Positions 33,700 through 44,590 of a stretch of 64,000 bases of DNA are shown in pieces. Every line of letters begins with the position of its first letter. The stretch's first letter is position 1. Origin of the DNA: Omphiscola glabra (lineage: Eukaryota; Mollusca; Gastropoda; Lymnaeidae); contig OZ024804.1 of the NCBI GenBank assembly GCA_964017045.1, positions 24,990,899-25,054,898 on the forward strand, read 5' to 3'. Under the pieces are notes generated by a model. It did no database searches, had not been told where the DNA came from, and saw only the letters and a program-made list of their open reading frames with translations. A program made the position numbers and the translations under genes.

Positions 33700-33885
33700 C
33701 AGGGCCGGCCTTAGGCCATTGCAACCTATGCGGCCGCAATGTGCCCCGCACTTTCATAGGCCCCGCCCCGAATTTTTTTTCTAATACAAAATCTTCATTT
33801 TCACTTATTATCCTTATCCTCTACCCAGAATGGGCCCCGCGCAGTCCGTTTCACATAGGGCCCCGCAATTGTTAGGGTCGGCCCT
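33700..33885. mobile_element. hAT-type MITE (CAGGGCCGGCC end)
   Basis: Left end CAGGGCCGGCCTTAGG. Right end TAGGGTCGGCCCTG, inverted. Flanks TCAATAGT (33692-33699) and GCAATAGC (33886-33893) share CAATAG, 6 of 8. The interior is rich in GGCCCCGC blocks on both arms. 186 bp, no ORF. Confidence 0.82.
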
Positions 33886-33910
33886 GGCAATAGCAGCTTC
33901 ATTTAGCTAA

Positions 33911-34012
33911 CTAAGCCACTGCCTCAGGCACCAACTGTTGGATGTCACAACTAGTCCACTGCCTCAGGCACACATTGTTGGCTGTCACAACCAGTCCACA
34001 ACCCGAGGCTCG
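33911..34012. repeat. 40-bp repeat, 2.5 copies
   Basis: CCACTGCCTCAGGCAC at 33916 and 33956 and a diverged start at 33996, each followed by TGTTGG..TGTCACAAC. Confidence 0.9.
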
Positions 34013-34299
34013 TGTGTAAGTCATACGACGTTCTGTTTCCGCCACTTGACTCAATATTGTCGATTTATACCCTTTTTTTGTTTGTTTTAAAACCCTGATC
34101 ATTGTAATAATGACCACTAACAATCTTTTAGCTAAGCATCGTCTAAAGATCATAAGAACAATTATAATTTAACACCCGAAATAAAAACAAAACTAAATTT
34201 TCATTTTACATGTCTAAATTACAAGAAGATTGCATAATTTTTTTTTAAAGAATTGGAAAAGAATGGTTAATTTTGTTGCATTAATTAAGGTAAGGTAGT

Positions 34300-34560
34300 T
34301 TGGTCTGAAGTTAGCTTGTCATATGAAGGTAGCGTGTTCTGAAGTTGCTTGTTCTAAAAGTGGCTTATTCAGAAAGAAGCTTGTTTTGAAGGTAACGTTT
34401 TCTTAATATAGCTTGTTCCGATGGTAGATGGTTCTAAAGGTAGCTAGTTCTGAAGTTAGCTAGTTCTGAAGTTAGCTAGTTCTGAAGGTGGCGTGTTATG
34501 AAGGTAGCTTGTTATAATAAGGTAGCTTGTTCTGAAGGTAGCCTGTTTTGTAATTCAGTT
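34300..34560. repeat. ~16-18-bp degenerate repeat
   Basis: GTTCTGAAGGTAGCTT-like units repeat about 15 times with frequent substitutions and length changes. An old array. Confidence 0.75.
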
Positions 34561-34730
34561 TGAAATTTCAGGCACACAAAACCTGTTTTTACCACACCTG
34601 GTTTCCTCTAAAGCTTTTACAAGGTTTAAAAAACATATGATAAAACGTGACTAGCAATATAACATAAAAAAAAAACGGTAGAACACGACAATTAATCTAA
34701 GGAAATAAAAGCAAAACGATTTAATAGGAA

Positions 34731-34873
34731 TAGGCTGCACCTATTCGCACCCGGGTATCAGAAATGAGAGGTTGGGATTAAAAAAACTATTAAAAATATT
34801 ATTGTTGGGTTTGTAAGACCAGATGAGGTATTAAATGAAAGTTAATTGAATGTACTATAGATTTTTGGATATC
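34731..34873 (+). mobile_element. DNA-element family B, truncated copy
   Basis: CTATTCGCACCCGGGTATCA, then GAGAGGTTGGGATTA, ATTATTGTTGGGTTTGTAAG and AAATGAAAGTTAATTGAATG match 55237-55449 in order. The right terminal repeat is missing. Confidence 0.75.
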
Positions 34874-36320
34874 TGTGATCGGATCTGTGGTGATTGCCTC
34901 GACCTCACATTGGCTTTGATCTCTTTTGTAGGTGTTGTACCCCCCCCCCCCCCCACAGTCATGGCAAGTGTAATGGGTAAATCCTAAGCTGTGTGGGTTT
35001 ACGTAGGGGTGTAATGTTTCTTGTAGTAGTACTCTATTGATTTGTTTCGTGTGCAGGAAATGGTAGATCTCTATTTTTTTTTAAAATATTCCCTAGACAT
35101 GGATTAGCAGGATATTTCACTGATGTTTGTGTTTGTTACAGGAGCGTATTTTTCGAAACCGGCCCTGGGTGCCGTAATTAACGCGGGCGTTGATAGACGA
35201 GGCGACACATCAGCTCGTGTGTAAATTTGAGTGTGTGCATCTCAAATTTTTAACTGGCTTTGTTTGTGGCTTTCCTTCCCACACAGTTCCAGAAGCTTCC
35301 ACCCCATGCTTCCACACAGCGAACAGGCATAGGGAGTTCGCGTTTGCCATGAGAAAGCCGACAGTGTAAGGTCATCCCTTAGAAATGTCTTCCAAGCAGG
35401 AATGGCAATTTGCCCATTCACGCCAACTACTGTATCCTGGCACTCCATTTTTCATTGTTGGTATATAACATTTTAGTACTAGACAGAGAATAGGCACGTC
35501 TTGGGTCAGCTGTGTCTGTGTGAGGAATTTCAAAATCCTTGGCATTGGGTCAGCTCTGTCTGTGTGAGGAATTTCAAAATCCTTGGCACTGACATGGGTC
35601 TAACTGATATGGTATGTTCCCTATTACGGCAGGTCAATCGTATAGATTCATGAGGATGAAACTTCCGAGTCAACCACAGAGGAGGGGCAATGAATGAAGG
35701 AGAATAAAAACTAGGAACCTAAATCTACTCAATGGAAGGTAAGGGGGATGGTTTAGTCTAACATGACATATTTTACACTTTGCTCTTAGAAACAAAAGTG
35801 TGGGGAAAAAAGGGGGGGGGGCAGTTCGCGCGAAACTAACTGCTCTTTGATAAAACAAGTAGGGTCAGTACAACACGAGCAGAAGCACTTTCGTGAAAGC
35901 ACCCATTCAGGTATTCTTAGGTTGGGGGGGGGGGAGGGTCATAATTCCATAAGTATCCAGGAATGCTATAGACGAGGCAGAAACTAGTACATCCGCGTGG
36001 TTACTCCCTCTAAACAGGTGAGGGGTTGTCTAGCGCATCACTGTTTTTTTTTACCTCCCCACATCACGCCACACGTATCGCCACATACGTTTTCCCGATA
36101 TTTCAACTAAATGACTTCCGAAACTTTTATCTCCTTCATACAGATGCAATAGAACGGATTTTTCTTTTCACATATTTGCCCTTATTATTAAATGTATTTC
36201 CTTTTACGACCATTTAATATTCAACATTCTTAAACTACATCCACAACGTAACATCACCGTTCCAAATTTATACATATAGACAAATAATCTCTGCTCTGCT
36301 GACATCTTTCTCATATAATA
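34874..36320. other. Unannotated; homopolymer runs
   Basis: A C run of about 15 (34939-34953), G runs near 35811-35821 and 35923-35936, and the 44-bp duplication listed next. The minus ORF 35242-35448 and plus ORF 36026-36217 have no motifs. Confidence 0.5.
35501..35588. repeat. 44-bp tandem duplication
   Basis: TTGGGTCAGC..GTGTGAGGAATTTC occurs at 35501 and 35545, nearly identical. Confidence 0.95.
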
Positions 36321-36517
36321 CAGGGGTTCTCAACCTTCCTAATGCCGCGACCCCTTAAAATAGTTCCTCATGGTGTGGCGACACCCAATCACAAAATTAT
36401 TTTAGTTGCTACTCCATAACTGTAGAGTGCATGCATTTTACGATGGTCTTAGGCGATCCCTGGAAAAGGGTCGTTCAACCCCAAAAGGGGTTGCGACCCA
36501 CAGGTTGAGAACCGCTG
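36321..36517 (+). mobile_element. SPIN-like hAT MITE with near-perfect TSD
   Basis: Left end CAGGGGTTCTCAACCTTCC, then TAATGCCGCGACCCC and AGTTCCTCATGGTGTGGCGA. Right end GTTGCGACCCACAGGTTGAG then AACCGCTG. Flanks ATATAATA (36313-36320) and ATATAATC (36518-36525) match 7 of 8. 197 bp, no ORF. The overlapping 60-codon ORFs on both strands are shadows of this element. Confidence 0.92.
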
Positions 36518-36525
36518 ATATAATC

Positions 36526-36985
36526 CTTCTAAGCACATCGCCACCTTCTCCCATGTCATCATCCCAGGCATTTAAACGATGCATTTGACCCATATTCGTC
36601 CTTGGCCAGTTAAGACTTGACAAAAACTGAATTGGCCCATTCGGTTGTTTTATGCATCAGCCCGTCCCTAAACCTGACATAATGTTAACGATCGTATGCA
36701 AATCTTGTCAAAATCGCTCATGTCCTGGCCAGTGAACTAGTCGGCTGGCAATCTTCAAATAACGGCCTCAATGTTTTTTTGCTGGCCGTACTCGCATATC
36801 AACTACGTTGTTTTTTTTTGTTTTTGTTTAAACAGCGATTCACGGAACGCCATCATTGCAGGGATCCAACAATCGAGGCTAATTATTCAATGAGAGATCA
36901 CAAACGAACGATAATTTTTTAATTGAATTCCCCAAATCCAAGGCGATGGCAAGTTTCACATGTTGATTAAGTTTTAAAATTCATT
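36526..36985. other. Unannotated, no feature seen
   Basis: Unique-looking DNA before the 30-bp array. Confidence 0.5.
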
Positions 36986-37532
36986 GAACATTTTCTTTTA
37001 CTTGGCAGTTCTTGTTGAACATTTCTTTTACTTGGCAGTTCTTGTTGAACATTTCTTTTACTTGGCAGTTCTTGTTGAACATTTCTTTTACTTGGCAGTT
37101 CTTGTTGAACATTTCTTTTACTTGGCAGTTCTTGTTGAACATTTCTTTTACTTGGCAGTTCTTGTTGAACATTTTCTTTTACTTGGCAGTTCCTGTTGAA
37201 CATTTCTTTTACTTGGCAGTTCTTGTTGAACATTTTCTTTTACTTGGCAGTTCTTGTTGAACATTTCTTTTACTTGGCAGTTCTTGTTGAACATTTTCTT
37301 TTACTTGGCAGTTCTTGTTGAACATTTCTTTTACTTGGCAGTTCTTGTTGAACATTTCTTTTACTTGGCAGTTCTTGTTGAACATTTCTTTTACTTGGCA
37401 GTTCTTGTTGAACATTTTCTTTTACTTGGCAGTTCTTGTTGAACATTTCTTTTACTTGGCAGTTCTTGTTGAACATTTCTTTTACTTGGCAGTTCTTGTT
37501 GAACATTTCTTTTACTTGGCAGTTCTTGTTTC
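36986..37532. repeat. 30/31-bp minisatellite, 18 copies
   Basis: Unit ACATTTCTTTTACTTGGCAG then TTCTTGTTGA (30 bp), with several 31-bp units carrying one extra T in the T run. CTTGGCAG occurs 18 times. The 31-bp units shift frames, so the many overlapping ORFs on both strands are artefacts. Confidence 0.95.
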
Positions 37533-38101
37533 GTTTTATGTCTTGACATTTTCGGTGTTTTTTATGAATTAAGCCCAACAAATGTCTAATGAATACGAAA
37601 TATTTTGAAAACACAAAATGATATGTCTTTGAAGCAATTAAGATTGTTTTTTGTAAGTAAACTAATGCATACTGTTTTAAAAAGTACAGATTTCAATTAA
37701 TAGGCGTACATCGTAAAATAAAATTTAAAAAAAATTTAATTTATTAGTGTACGTTTTTCCTGCATGCTTGCGCTCTCAGGAAAAACATACTTTGCTATTA
37801 TTCGTCAATGGCAATTATTGGAAAGATAAACATGATCTATAACTAGTTTAGCTCATCTCCATTCTCCCGAAGAATGGTTTTATCACATTGGACTGTTTAC
37901 TGACATGCTTAGGCATGAATCTGAAAGATCTATGCAAAATACTTTAAAATATTTTTAATTGAAAGAGTAATACATGAAGAATCTATTCGCTTTGCAACTG
38001 CTTTTACCAACTGTATGTAGCCACAAGTTTGAGAACCCCTCTAGTGTAAACAGCTTTCCTAATTTATGTAAAAACTCACGAGCTTTCGAATACGTCTTTA
38101 T
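37533..38101. other. Unannotated; hAT-like fragment inside
   Basis: At 38016-38034, CACAAGTTTGAGAACCCCT resembles the inner part of a hAT terminal repeat read on the minus strand. No partner end was found. Confidence 0.4.
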
Positions 38102-38737
38102 ATGAGCAACGCATGTTTCTTACATTTGCCAATCTTGATGGACGGCTACAGCAGTTTTCCTAACAGCTTATTCGTGGAATGGAGGCACATTTATCTCCTC
38201 AAAGACTTGCGCAATTTAATACTTAGAAGGAAACAAACAACAACAACACCACATGGCATTAACAGGTGTCAGAATTTTTTTTTTTTAAATTCACCATTGC
38301 GTCTTGCAATGCAAGCTCAGTTGCAATCGCACAAAGATGGCTTTGTTGAAGGCGAGAAGAAACCGTTTCTCTTAATGAGGATTTATGACCAGGAGATAAT
38401 GCACTTTTGTGTAAATACGGCTTGTTTATTGGCTTATTTATTGAGGAAGTGGCTTTTTAAGACTCGAACAGTGCACCATGCTCTAGAATCCATGTTTGTC
38501 TTCTTTATGCGTGGCCTTTACGCTACTTGTGTTATTAGTACGGACTTTAGAGTCCCACCAAAAAAAAAAGAGTCAGATTTTCTTGATCGTATATATAGCG
38601 TAAATTTGTATGTTTCCGCGTCACCCACGGAAAATCTGAAATTTCCGTCCCCCTTTTTTCCCCTAGAGGAAATTTTATTGTCTGCAAGAAACTCCGCTTT
38701 CGACCCGTTTCAAATGAATGAAACTGTCTCATGCTGA
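38102..38737 (+). CDS. Hypothetical 211-codon ORF, no recognised domain
   Basis: ATG-started ORF of 211 codons outside any tandem repeat. It is the longest such ORF in the window apart from the LINE. I recognise no domain. It has a moderately hydrophobic stretch around residues 100-115 (CVNTACLLAYLLRKWLF), a Phe run at residues 59-61 from a T homopolymer and a Lys run at about 155-157 from an A homopolymer. Given a stop frequency I estimate near 6-7% per codon, an ORF this long is unlikely by chance, so an old transposon fragment or an exon is possible. Against coding: no homology, homopolymer-encoded residues, no visible promoter or splice context, and a stop lying in a 28-bp tandem duplication. 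Confidence 0.2.
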   Translation: MSNACFLHLPILMDGYSSFPNSLFVEWRHIYLLKDLRNLILRRKQTTTTPHGINRCQNFFFLNSPLRLAMQAQLQSHKDGFVEGEKKPFLLMRIYDQEIMHFCVNTACLLAYLLRKWLFKTRTVHHALESMFVFFMRGLYATCVISTDFRVPPKKKESDFLDRIYSVNLYVSASPTENLKFPSPFFPLEEILLSARNSAFDPFQMNETVSC

Positions 38738-38778
38738 CCTTCAAAGTCAAACTGTCTCATGCTGACCTTCAAGGTCAG
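38723..38778. repeat. 28-bp tandem duplication
   Basis: ACTGTCTCATGCTGACCTTC begins at 38723 and 38751. The first copy contains the stop codon of the preceding ORF. Confidence 0.95.
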
Positions 38779-39550
38779 TAGAAGCAGATGTCATGTGACG
38801 TAAGCAGAGTTTTATAGCGGAATTCATAAGACTGTATTCCAAACACCATACATATATTCGCATCTCATTAGATATGGGCAGGTTGGAACTCCACAACACG
38901 TATGCGGGTAATCGCCTCGGCAAATGTCTTACCAACCTTCATATTTTCTGCACATACTTTCTCTGCCTAATGCCGTGTTAGAAAATTATGTTCAACTTTT
39001 TATCATGTTTAATATCTTCTTTGGGAAAAAAAGTCTTTTTAAGAAGTTAAAAAAGCTAATTAATTATTCCTTCCCTAAGCTGGGAAGCTTAAAACCCGTT
39101 GCAATGATTCGGACTGATATCACGTGACTCCATTATAAGTGTCAAGTGTCAAACGCCCGTTTCGAATAGCGCATAGCAAAACCTCCGCACGTTATATCGC
39201 CGTGATATGACAACGAGGTCACTGTGACTGCAGCGAGACAGAAAAAATCCCAACTACATCTATCCTTGATAATGCGTATCTGCTGGCGAGTTCAAACCTG
39301 TATTTACACGGAGCCAAATGCGTCAACGATTACGTGGAGCCATATGCGTCAATGACAATACGGAACCCCCGTGTCTGTGTCAGACTACGGCTTAATAAAA
39401 GATGAGCGGCATACATACATCAGTATGGGGGGGGGGGGGGAAATGGCGAGCGAGATGCTTTTAAAAATTGTGACGTCGTAGAGAGAAAACTTAGGGAATG
39501 GGGTGAAAATTTAGGGACAGCAAAACATATGCGGAGTGCATCTGTACGCC
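38779..39550. other. Unannotated; G run
   Basis: A G run at about 39427-39440. A short imperfect repeat of GGAGCCAxATGCGTCAA occurs near 39309-39350. No gene recognised. Confidence 0.5.
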
Positions 39551-40005
39551 AATTAGATTGTACGTATGTACATCTGTGTGTATATATGTATCTCTTTAAG
39601 TGTGTACGTATGTAAGTCTGTAATTGTGTATATATGTATGTCTTTAAGTATGAACGTATGTACGTCTGTTTTGGGTGTACAACTGTATGTCATTAAGTGT
39701 GCACATCTGAAAATCAGTAACGGTGTACATTTGTGCATCTGTAGTGTGTAAATCTGTACGTTTGTAAGTGTGTATATATGTGCCTCTGTAAGAGTACAAC
39801 TGCACGTCTGTAGTGTGTGCATCTGTACATCTGTAGTGTGTGCATTTGTACGTCTGTAGTATGTGCATCTGTACGTCTGTAGTGTGTGCATCTATACGTC
39901 TGTGTTGTGTGCATCTGTATGTCTGTAGTGTGTGCATCTATACGTCTGTGTTGTGTGCATCTGTACGTCTGTAGTGTGTGCATCGGTACGTCTTGAATGT
40001 CAAGC
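39551..40005. repeat. 23-bp GT-rich minisatellite, ~19 copies
   Basis: Unit GTGTGCATCTGTACGTCTGT then AGT (23 bp), clear on the right (39907, 39930 and onwards) and decayed on the left. It is the third array in this window with period 23 and unrelated sequence. Cys/Thr-rich ORFs on the minus strand are artefacts. Confidence 0.92.
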
Positions 40006-40089
40006 GTGGACAAGGTATATTTGAACTCATTATTGCAGCGTTGTGTTTCAATTAAATCCACAAACCATTATTTTATTGTGATTAACCTT

Positions 40090-40360
40090 AAGGTTGTAAC
40101 GTTGGAGAAAGAGACAACTTTGCATTGGCCTGGTGGGGGAAAAAGGTTGTAACGTTGGAGAAAGAGACAACTTTGCATTGGCCTGGTGGGGGAAAAAAGG
40201 TTGTAACGTTGGAGAAAGAGACAACTTTGCATTGGCCTGGTGGGGGAAAAAGGTTGTAACGTTGGAGAAAGAGACAACTTTGCATTGGCCTGGTGGGGGA
40301 AAAAGGTTGTAACGTTGGAGAAAGAGACAACTTTGCATTGGCCTGGTGGGGGAAAACCTT
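40090..40360. repeat. 53/54-bp minisatellite, 5 copies
   Basis: GGTTGTAACGTTGGAGAAAG at 40092, 40145, 40199, 40252 and 40305. The units are identical apart from the length of the A run. Such uniformity indicates recent expansion. Confidence 0.97.
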
Positions 40361-40750
40361 CATTAAATGGGAGCGTTGAGAGAGGAATTTAGGAAATAAC
40401 AAATAATAATTGATGGACTAATTATTTCCTGGACTAACACACTAGATTGAGTGAAAGTGGAGAGCAACGTTATTCAGCTTTCCGGTACCATAATATCTCC
40501 ACATGGTATGTATCAAATACTCTCTAACTGATGTTTCTTAATTTTCCTGCATTTCTTCTATTTTTTTCTTATACGTTAAATTTATATATCCCTAAATATT
40601 TTGGTCTGTTAAGATTATCTGCCATATTTTTCACAGTACAATATTTATATTCTTTCACATTTCTGTAATTCTACTTCCGGCAACAAAAGGAAATCTCAAA
40701 AGTTTTTGACGTAGCTCTGTTACTTGTCATATTTCATTTTGTCTTGTTTT
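40361..40750. other. Unannotated, no feature seen
   Basis: AT-rich, no ORF. Could be transposon debris upstream of the hammerhead-like motif. Confidence 0.45.
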
Positions 40751-40777
40751 CTGATGAAGGCTCTAAGCTGAAACGTC
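40751..40777 (+). ncRNA. Degenerate hammerhead-ribozyme-like core (Penelope-type)
   Basis: CTGATGA (40751-40757) and GAAAC (40770-40774) are separated by 12 nt that can form a short bulged stem II, and are followed directly by GTC. This is the arrangement of minimal hammerhead ribozymes reported in Penelope-like retroelements, where ACGU pairs between two molecules to form stem III. Stem I is poor: T-rich before the core against CAAATC after it, with the first pair mismatched. No Penelope reverse transcriptase is visible nearby. Probably a decayed copy or a chance match. Confidence 0.3.
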
Positions 40778-42809
40778 CAAATCTTTTGTCATGTCTATTA
40801 ATTCAAGTTCAGGATAACTTGTTCTTATATTTCATTGGAAGTAACAGCAAATAATGCGAAGCGAGAAAAGACCATGGGATTAGAGAGTGGTAAAGAGCAC
40901 ATAATGAGAGGTTTACAAACACCACATATTCGGAGGGTGGGAAAAGACATTAAAGGGGTAGAAAATAGTATGGAATGGGGAGCTGAGACAAGTATGGAAG
41001 AAGAGGGTTGGAAAGAATATGAAATGCCATGATGTGAAAGGATACACAATGAATACTACAATGCCACTATGCATTTTTAGGGGTAAAACTAAATATTCTA
41101 CATAATAAATACGTAATTTCTTGTAGTGTAATACATAGCTGCAAAATTATTTTCTCCAATTTTCTAATTTTTTACTAGTGCTAGGTTAAGAGCTTCAGGT
41201 GGCAGGCAAATATTTTTGACACCCACTTCCAAGACAAATTATTTATTTCGCCGAAAATGTCACCCATCAATTTAAAGAAAACATCCCTGCCCCCAGGGAG
41301 CGGACTCTCCCATCCACCTCCTATCTAAGAGAAGAAAAACAGAAATCAAATTAACCACACTTTCTTGAAGACCTCCCCCCTCCAAACAAAACCCACCAAA
41401 AAACAGCAAGCTTTTACAACACACAACCTCGAACACCTCATAGATGTTTAAAACTGTTTAGGTTTTGGAATTCTTGGACAGCCTGAGTATCGTGATACAA
41501 TGCTATGACAACAAAGAATCATGTCTTAGTACGAAGTCTTGCACCAAGACAACCTGAGTCGTGATAAAATGCTAGGGAACAAAGACTCCTGTCTCAAAAA
41601 ACGATAGATCACCAACCTTTTAGCGCTGAGATTGGCTCGAGCTTTTGTTGACGTGTTGTAAATCAAAGCCAGTGTTCAAAGACAGGAAATCGATTCTCAT
41701 TGTTGCAAACAAATCATTTTTAACACACAAAAAAAAAAAACAAAAAAAAAAAAAAACAACAACCTGAAATGGATTATATTGTACTAGAAGAAATGACCCG
41801 GTGTTACCTGGCTTAAGTAACTGTAAGGGTTTTGGTGATATTTTATTCTCAAAATAATAAGAAAAAATACGTCCATTATCAAAGACCTTTAAATGTACAT
41901 CTAGGAAATAGTAAATTACACCTTCCACTTTAAAAAAAAATAGATGTGTAACTTTCTAAAATCCTTGGGTTTTAGAAATGTTTTTCTTCAATAATAAAGG
42001 CCCACAAAACTAAATTTTACGCTTTCGAAATAAAAAGAAAACATATTCTCTAAGAAAAATATTTTAAAAGTTCTTCAAAAATTATATTAAAAAAAATTCC
42101 TTTAAATGTAAAAACAAAAAAATGATAAATACATGCTATAAGATTTGGCTTCTAAAATTACATATGCTTTTAATTTAATATCATAAAAACATAGTTGATA
42201 TGGAACTGTATATATATTGGTTTAACTCTCCCAATCAGATGAATGCAAAACATAATTCTCTATTTATGATATAAAAATTATTTATAATATATTATAATCC
42301 TACTTACGTAATAAAAGTTAAATATACTTAACTATAAAAAGAATTGAATCTTTAAATTTAAATTGATTCTATTTTCGTAAAGTAAACAAATAATTTATTT
42401 CTCCATCATTAATTAATTTTCACGTATATTGAACACAATTTTGCACGCCGTTCGATGCAGTTTGAGGAAATTTTACTTTTCGCTAATGTATGAACAGAGC
42501 TTGGCGCAATGGCATTTGTCTTTTCTTTTATATATAGTAAATATTTACATACATTTACTAGCGATTACATTTATATTGCTCATATAAAAAAGTAACATAG
42601 GGCTCTTGGCTCAAAACGGATTATTTTAAAATCGTTGTAATAATTCAAAAGCATTTGCAAGGCATGCGCAAAGCATCTCTACAAAGTTTTATCTCATTCG
42701 GATAAATGGTATAGGAGCGCATACGGAAATTATTTTTCACAAAGCTTATACAAGAAAAAAAAACGAATTTAGTGCCAACGGCCTAAAACTCAATATTTTA
42801 AAAGGGTTG
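40778..42809. other. Unannotated, likely old transposon debris
   Basis: About 2 kb of AT-rich DNA. At 41786-41810, GAAATGACCCGGTGTTACCT resembles 'acccggcgttgcccggg' ends of widespread animal repeats. At 42670-42740, AAAGTTTTATCTCATTCGG followed by GGTATAGGAGCGCATACGG resembles the 'AAGTTTCATC..TCGG..TTTAGGAG' 3' tails of SINE/LINE families. A-run-derived ORFs here are low-complexity. Confidence 0.4.
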
Positions 42810-42811
42810 TA

Positions 42812-44530
42812 TTGTACAAGGTAGGTAGAGCCATCGATTGTCTCGCCTGTGGGAAAGCCCCTGGCAATGATGGAATTCCACCAGAGGTTCTAAAATGTGG
42901 AAAGGAATTTCTATTACGGCCCTTGCACGATCTCCTTACTATGTGCTGGGAACAGGGACAGCTACCACAAGAGTTGAAAGATGCAAACATTGTTACATTG
43001 TACAAGAACAAAGGAGACAAGAGTGACTGCAACAACTATCGTGGAATCTTCCTTTTTAGCATAGTTGGAAAGGCCTTCACCCGAGTTGCATTAACACGCT
43101 TGCAGACCCTAGCATCGCGTGTACTCCCAGAATCGCAATGTGGCTTTCGAGCCGGTAGGTCAACCATAGACATGATCTTCTCTCTGCGCCAGTTGCAGGA
43201 GAAATGCAGGGAACAACATATGCCTCTATACATCGCGTTTGACGACCTCACTAAAACTTTTGATCTTGTCAGCAGAAGCGGCCTCTTCCTGATCCTAAAA
43301 AAAATAGGCTGCCCTGCACGTCTGCTTAACATCATCGAGCAGTTCCACTATAACATGCAGGGCACAGTATGCTATGACGGTGCCACCTCAGAAGCTTTTC
43401 CAGTAAGTAGTGGAGTAAAGCAAGGCTGCGTGCTAGCTCCTACTTTATTTGCAATCTTCTTCTCCATCTTACTCCAGTATGCCTTCAAGAACAACAGCGA
43501 TGGGATATACATTCACACTAGAGCAGACTGGAGATTGTTCAACATTGCGCGCCTTAGAGCTAAGACCAAAATAAGAAAGGTCATGCTACGTGAGCTCTTA
43601 TTTGCAGATGACGACGCTTTAGTATCTCACTCAGCAGACGGCCTGCAGAGCCGTGTATCCAGTTTATCCGCTGCCTGCAAAGAGTTTGGCATGATCATCA
43701 GCTTAAAGAAAACCAACATTATGGCTCAGGACGCTGACTCTCCCCCCACTATCCCCATCGACGACTGCGACTTGGATGCTGTTGACAGATTCACATATCT
43801 AGAGTCGAACATTTCGAGCACCCTCTCATTGGAGGATGAGATAAGTGGTAGGATAGGGAAGGCCGCAACTGTCATGGCGAGACTGAAGAAAAGAGTCTGG
43901 TCCAATGCCAAGCTCACAACAAGAACTAAGCTGCAGGTATACCAGGTCTGCGTACTGAGCACACTCCTCTATGGATGTGAGTCTTGGACCACATACAACA
44001 GGCACGAAAAAAGGCTAAATGGCTTCCACCTCAGATGCCTGAGCCGCATCCTTGACATCAAATGGCAGGAAAAAGTCCCCAACACGGATGTCCTGTCTCA
44101 AACAAATATGTGCAGCGTCCCAGCCCTTTTAATCCAAAGACGCCTCCGCTGGCTTGGGCACGTCAAGCGAATGCAACCTGGTCGCATACCTAAGGACGTG
44201 CTGTACAGCGAGCTGGCGACAGGGAAAAGGTCAGTTGGACGGCCTCGTCTCAGATACATAGACATTTGCAAAAGAGATATGAAGGCGGCTAACATCAACA
44301 TCTCAAATTGGGAGGACCTGGCAGAGGATCGATCCACATGGCGGGGCATTGTGAAGGAAGGATCACTACATGCCGAGGAGCTCTACAGGGCGGAAGCAGC
44401 TGTGAAGAGAGCGCGGAGAAAGGCAAGAAAACACTACTCCACCGCATTCGTGTGCGGGACATGCGCAAGAGACTGCCATTCAAGGATCGGTCTCATTAGC
44501 CACACGAAGAGCTGCAACCAGACAAGATAA
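42812..44530 (+). CDS. LINE reverse transcriptase, 5'-truncated
   Basis: Polymerase part of a non-LTR retrotransposon, the enzyme that copies LINE RNA into DNA at the target site. The frame is open for 572 codons from a TTG at 42812; the first in-frame ATG is at 42941. Counting from 42812: GKAPGNDGIPPEV near 14-26; LYKNKGDKSDCNNYRGI near 63-79; motif A IAFDDLTKTFD at 141-151, retaining an Asp; motif B GVKQGCVLAP at 201-210; motif C FADD at 264-267 with both catalytic Asp; thumb-like LLYGCESWTT at 385-394; RRLRWLGHVKRM at 443-454; and a C-terminal zinc finger with C548, C551, H564 and C568. The N-terminal endonuclease is missing, so the copy is not autonomous. Compared with the usual form of this family, motif A's VDL is DDL. 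It resembles RTE-like LINEs common in molluscs; I do not assign the clade firmly. The lack of stops suggests a young insertion. Confidence 0.93.
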   Translation: MYKVGRAIDCLACGKAPGNDGIPPEVLKCGKEFLLRPLHDLLTMCWEQGQLPQELKDANIVTLYKNKGDKSDCNNYRGIFLFSIVGKAFTRVALTRLQTLASRVLPESQCGFRAGRSTIDMIFSLRQLQEKCREQHMPLYIAFDDLTKTFDLVSRSGLFLILKKIGCPARLLNIIEQFHYNMQGTVCYDGATSEAFPVSSGVKQGCVLAPTLFAIFFSILLQYAFKNNSDGIYIHTRADWRLFNIARLRAKTKIRKVMLRELLFADDDALVSHSADGLQSRVSSLSAACKEFGMIISLKKTNIMAQDADSPPTIPIDDCDLDAVDRFTYLESNISSTLSLEDEISGRIGKAATVMARLKKRVWSNAKLTTRTKLQVYQVCVLSTLLYGCESWTTYNRHEKRLNGFHLRCLSRILDIKWQEKVPNTDVLSQTNMCSVPALLIQRRLRWLGHVKRMQPGRIPKDVLYSELATGKRSVGRPRLRYIDICKRDMKAANINISNWEDLAEDRSTWRGIVKEGSLHAEELYRAEAAVKRARRKARKHYSTAFVCGTCARDCHSRIGLISHTKSCNQTR

Positions 44531-44581
44531 TCTATCGTCTCTCGTAGACGGAAAGATGCCATACATACATACATACATACA
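42819..44581 (+). mobile_element. Truncated LINE insertion with 9-bp TSD and CATA tail
   Basis: TATTGTACA at 42810-42818 recurs at 44582-44590, right after the tetranucleotide tail (CATA repeats, about 44562-44581). The 5' truncation point, 3' microsatellite tail and flanking duplication are the hallmarks of target-primed reverse transcription. The element is only about 1.76 kb because everything before the reverse transcriptase is lost. Confidence 0.85.
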
Positions 44582-44590
44582 TATTGTACA

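Noticed and set aside
41620..41928. 102-codon ORF with Phe-rich segment
   Set aside because: The Phe tract is the translation of an A/T homopolymer region; no domain.
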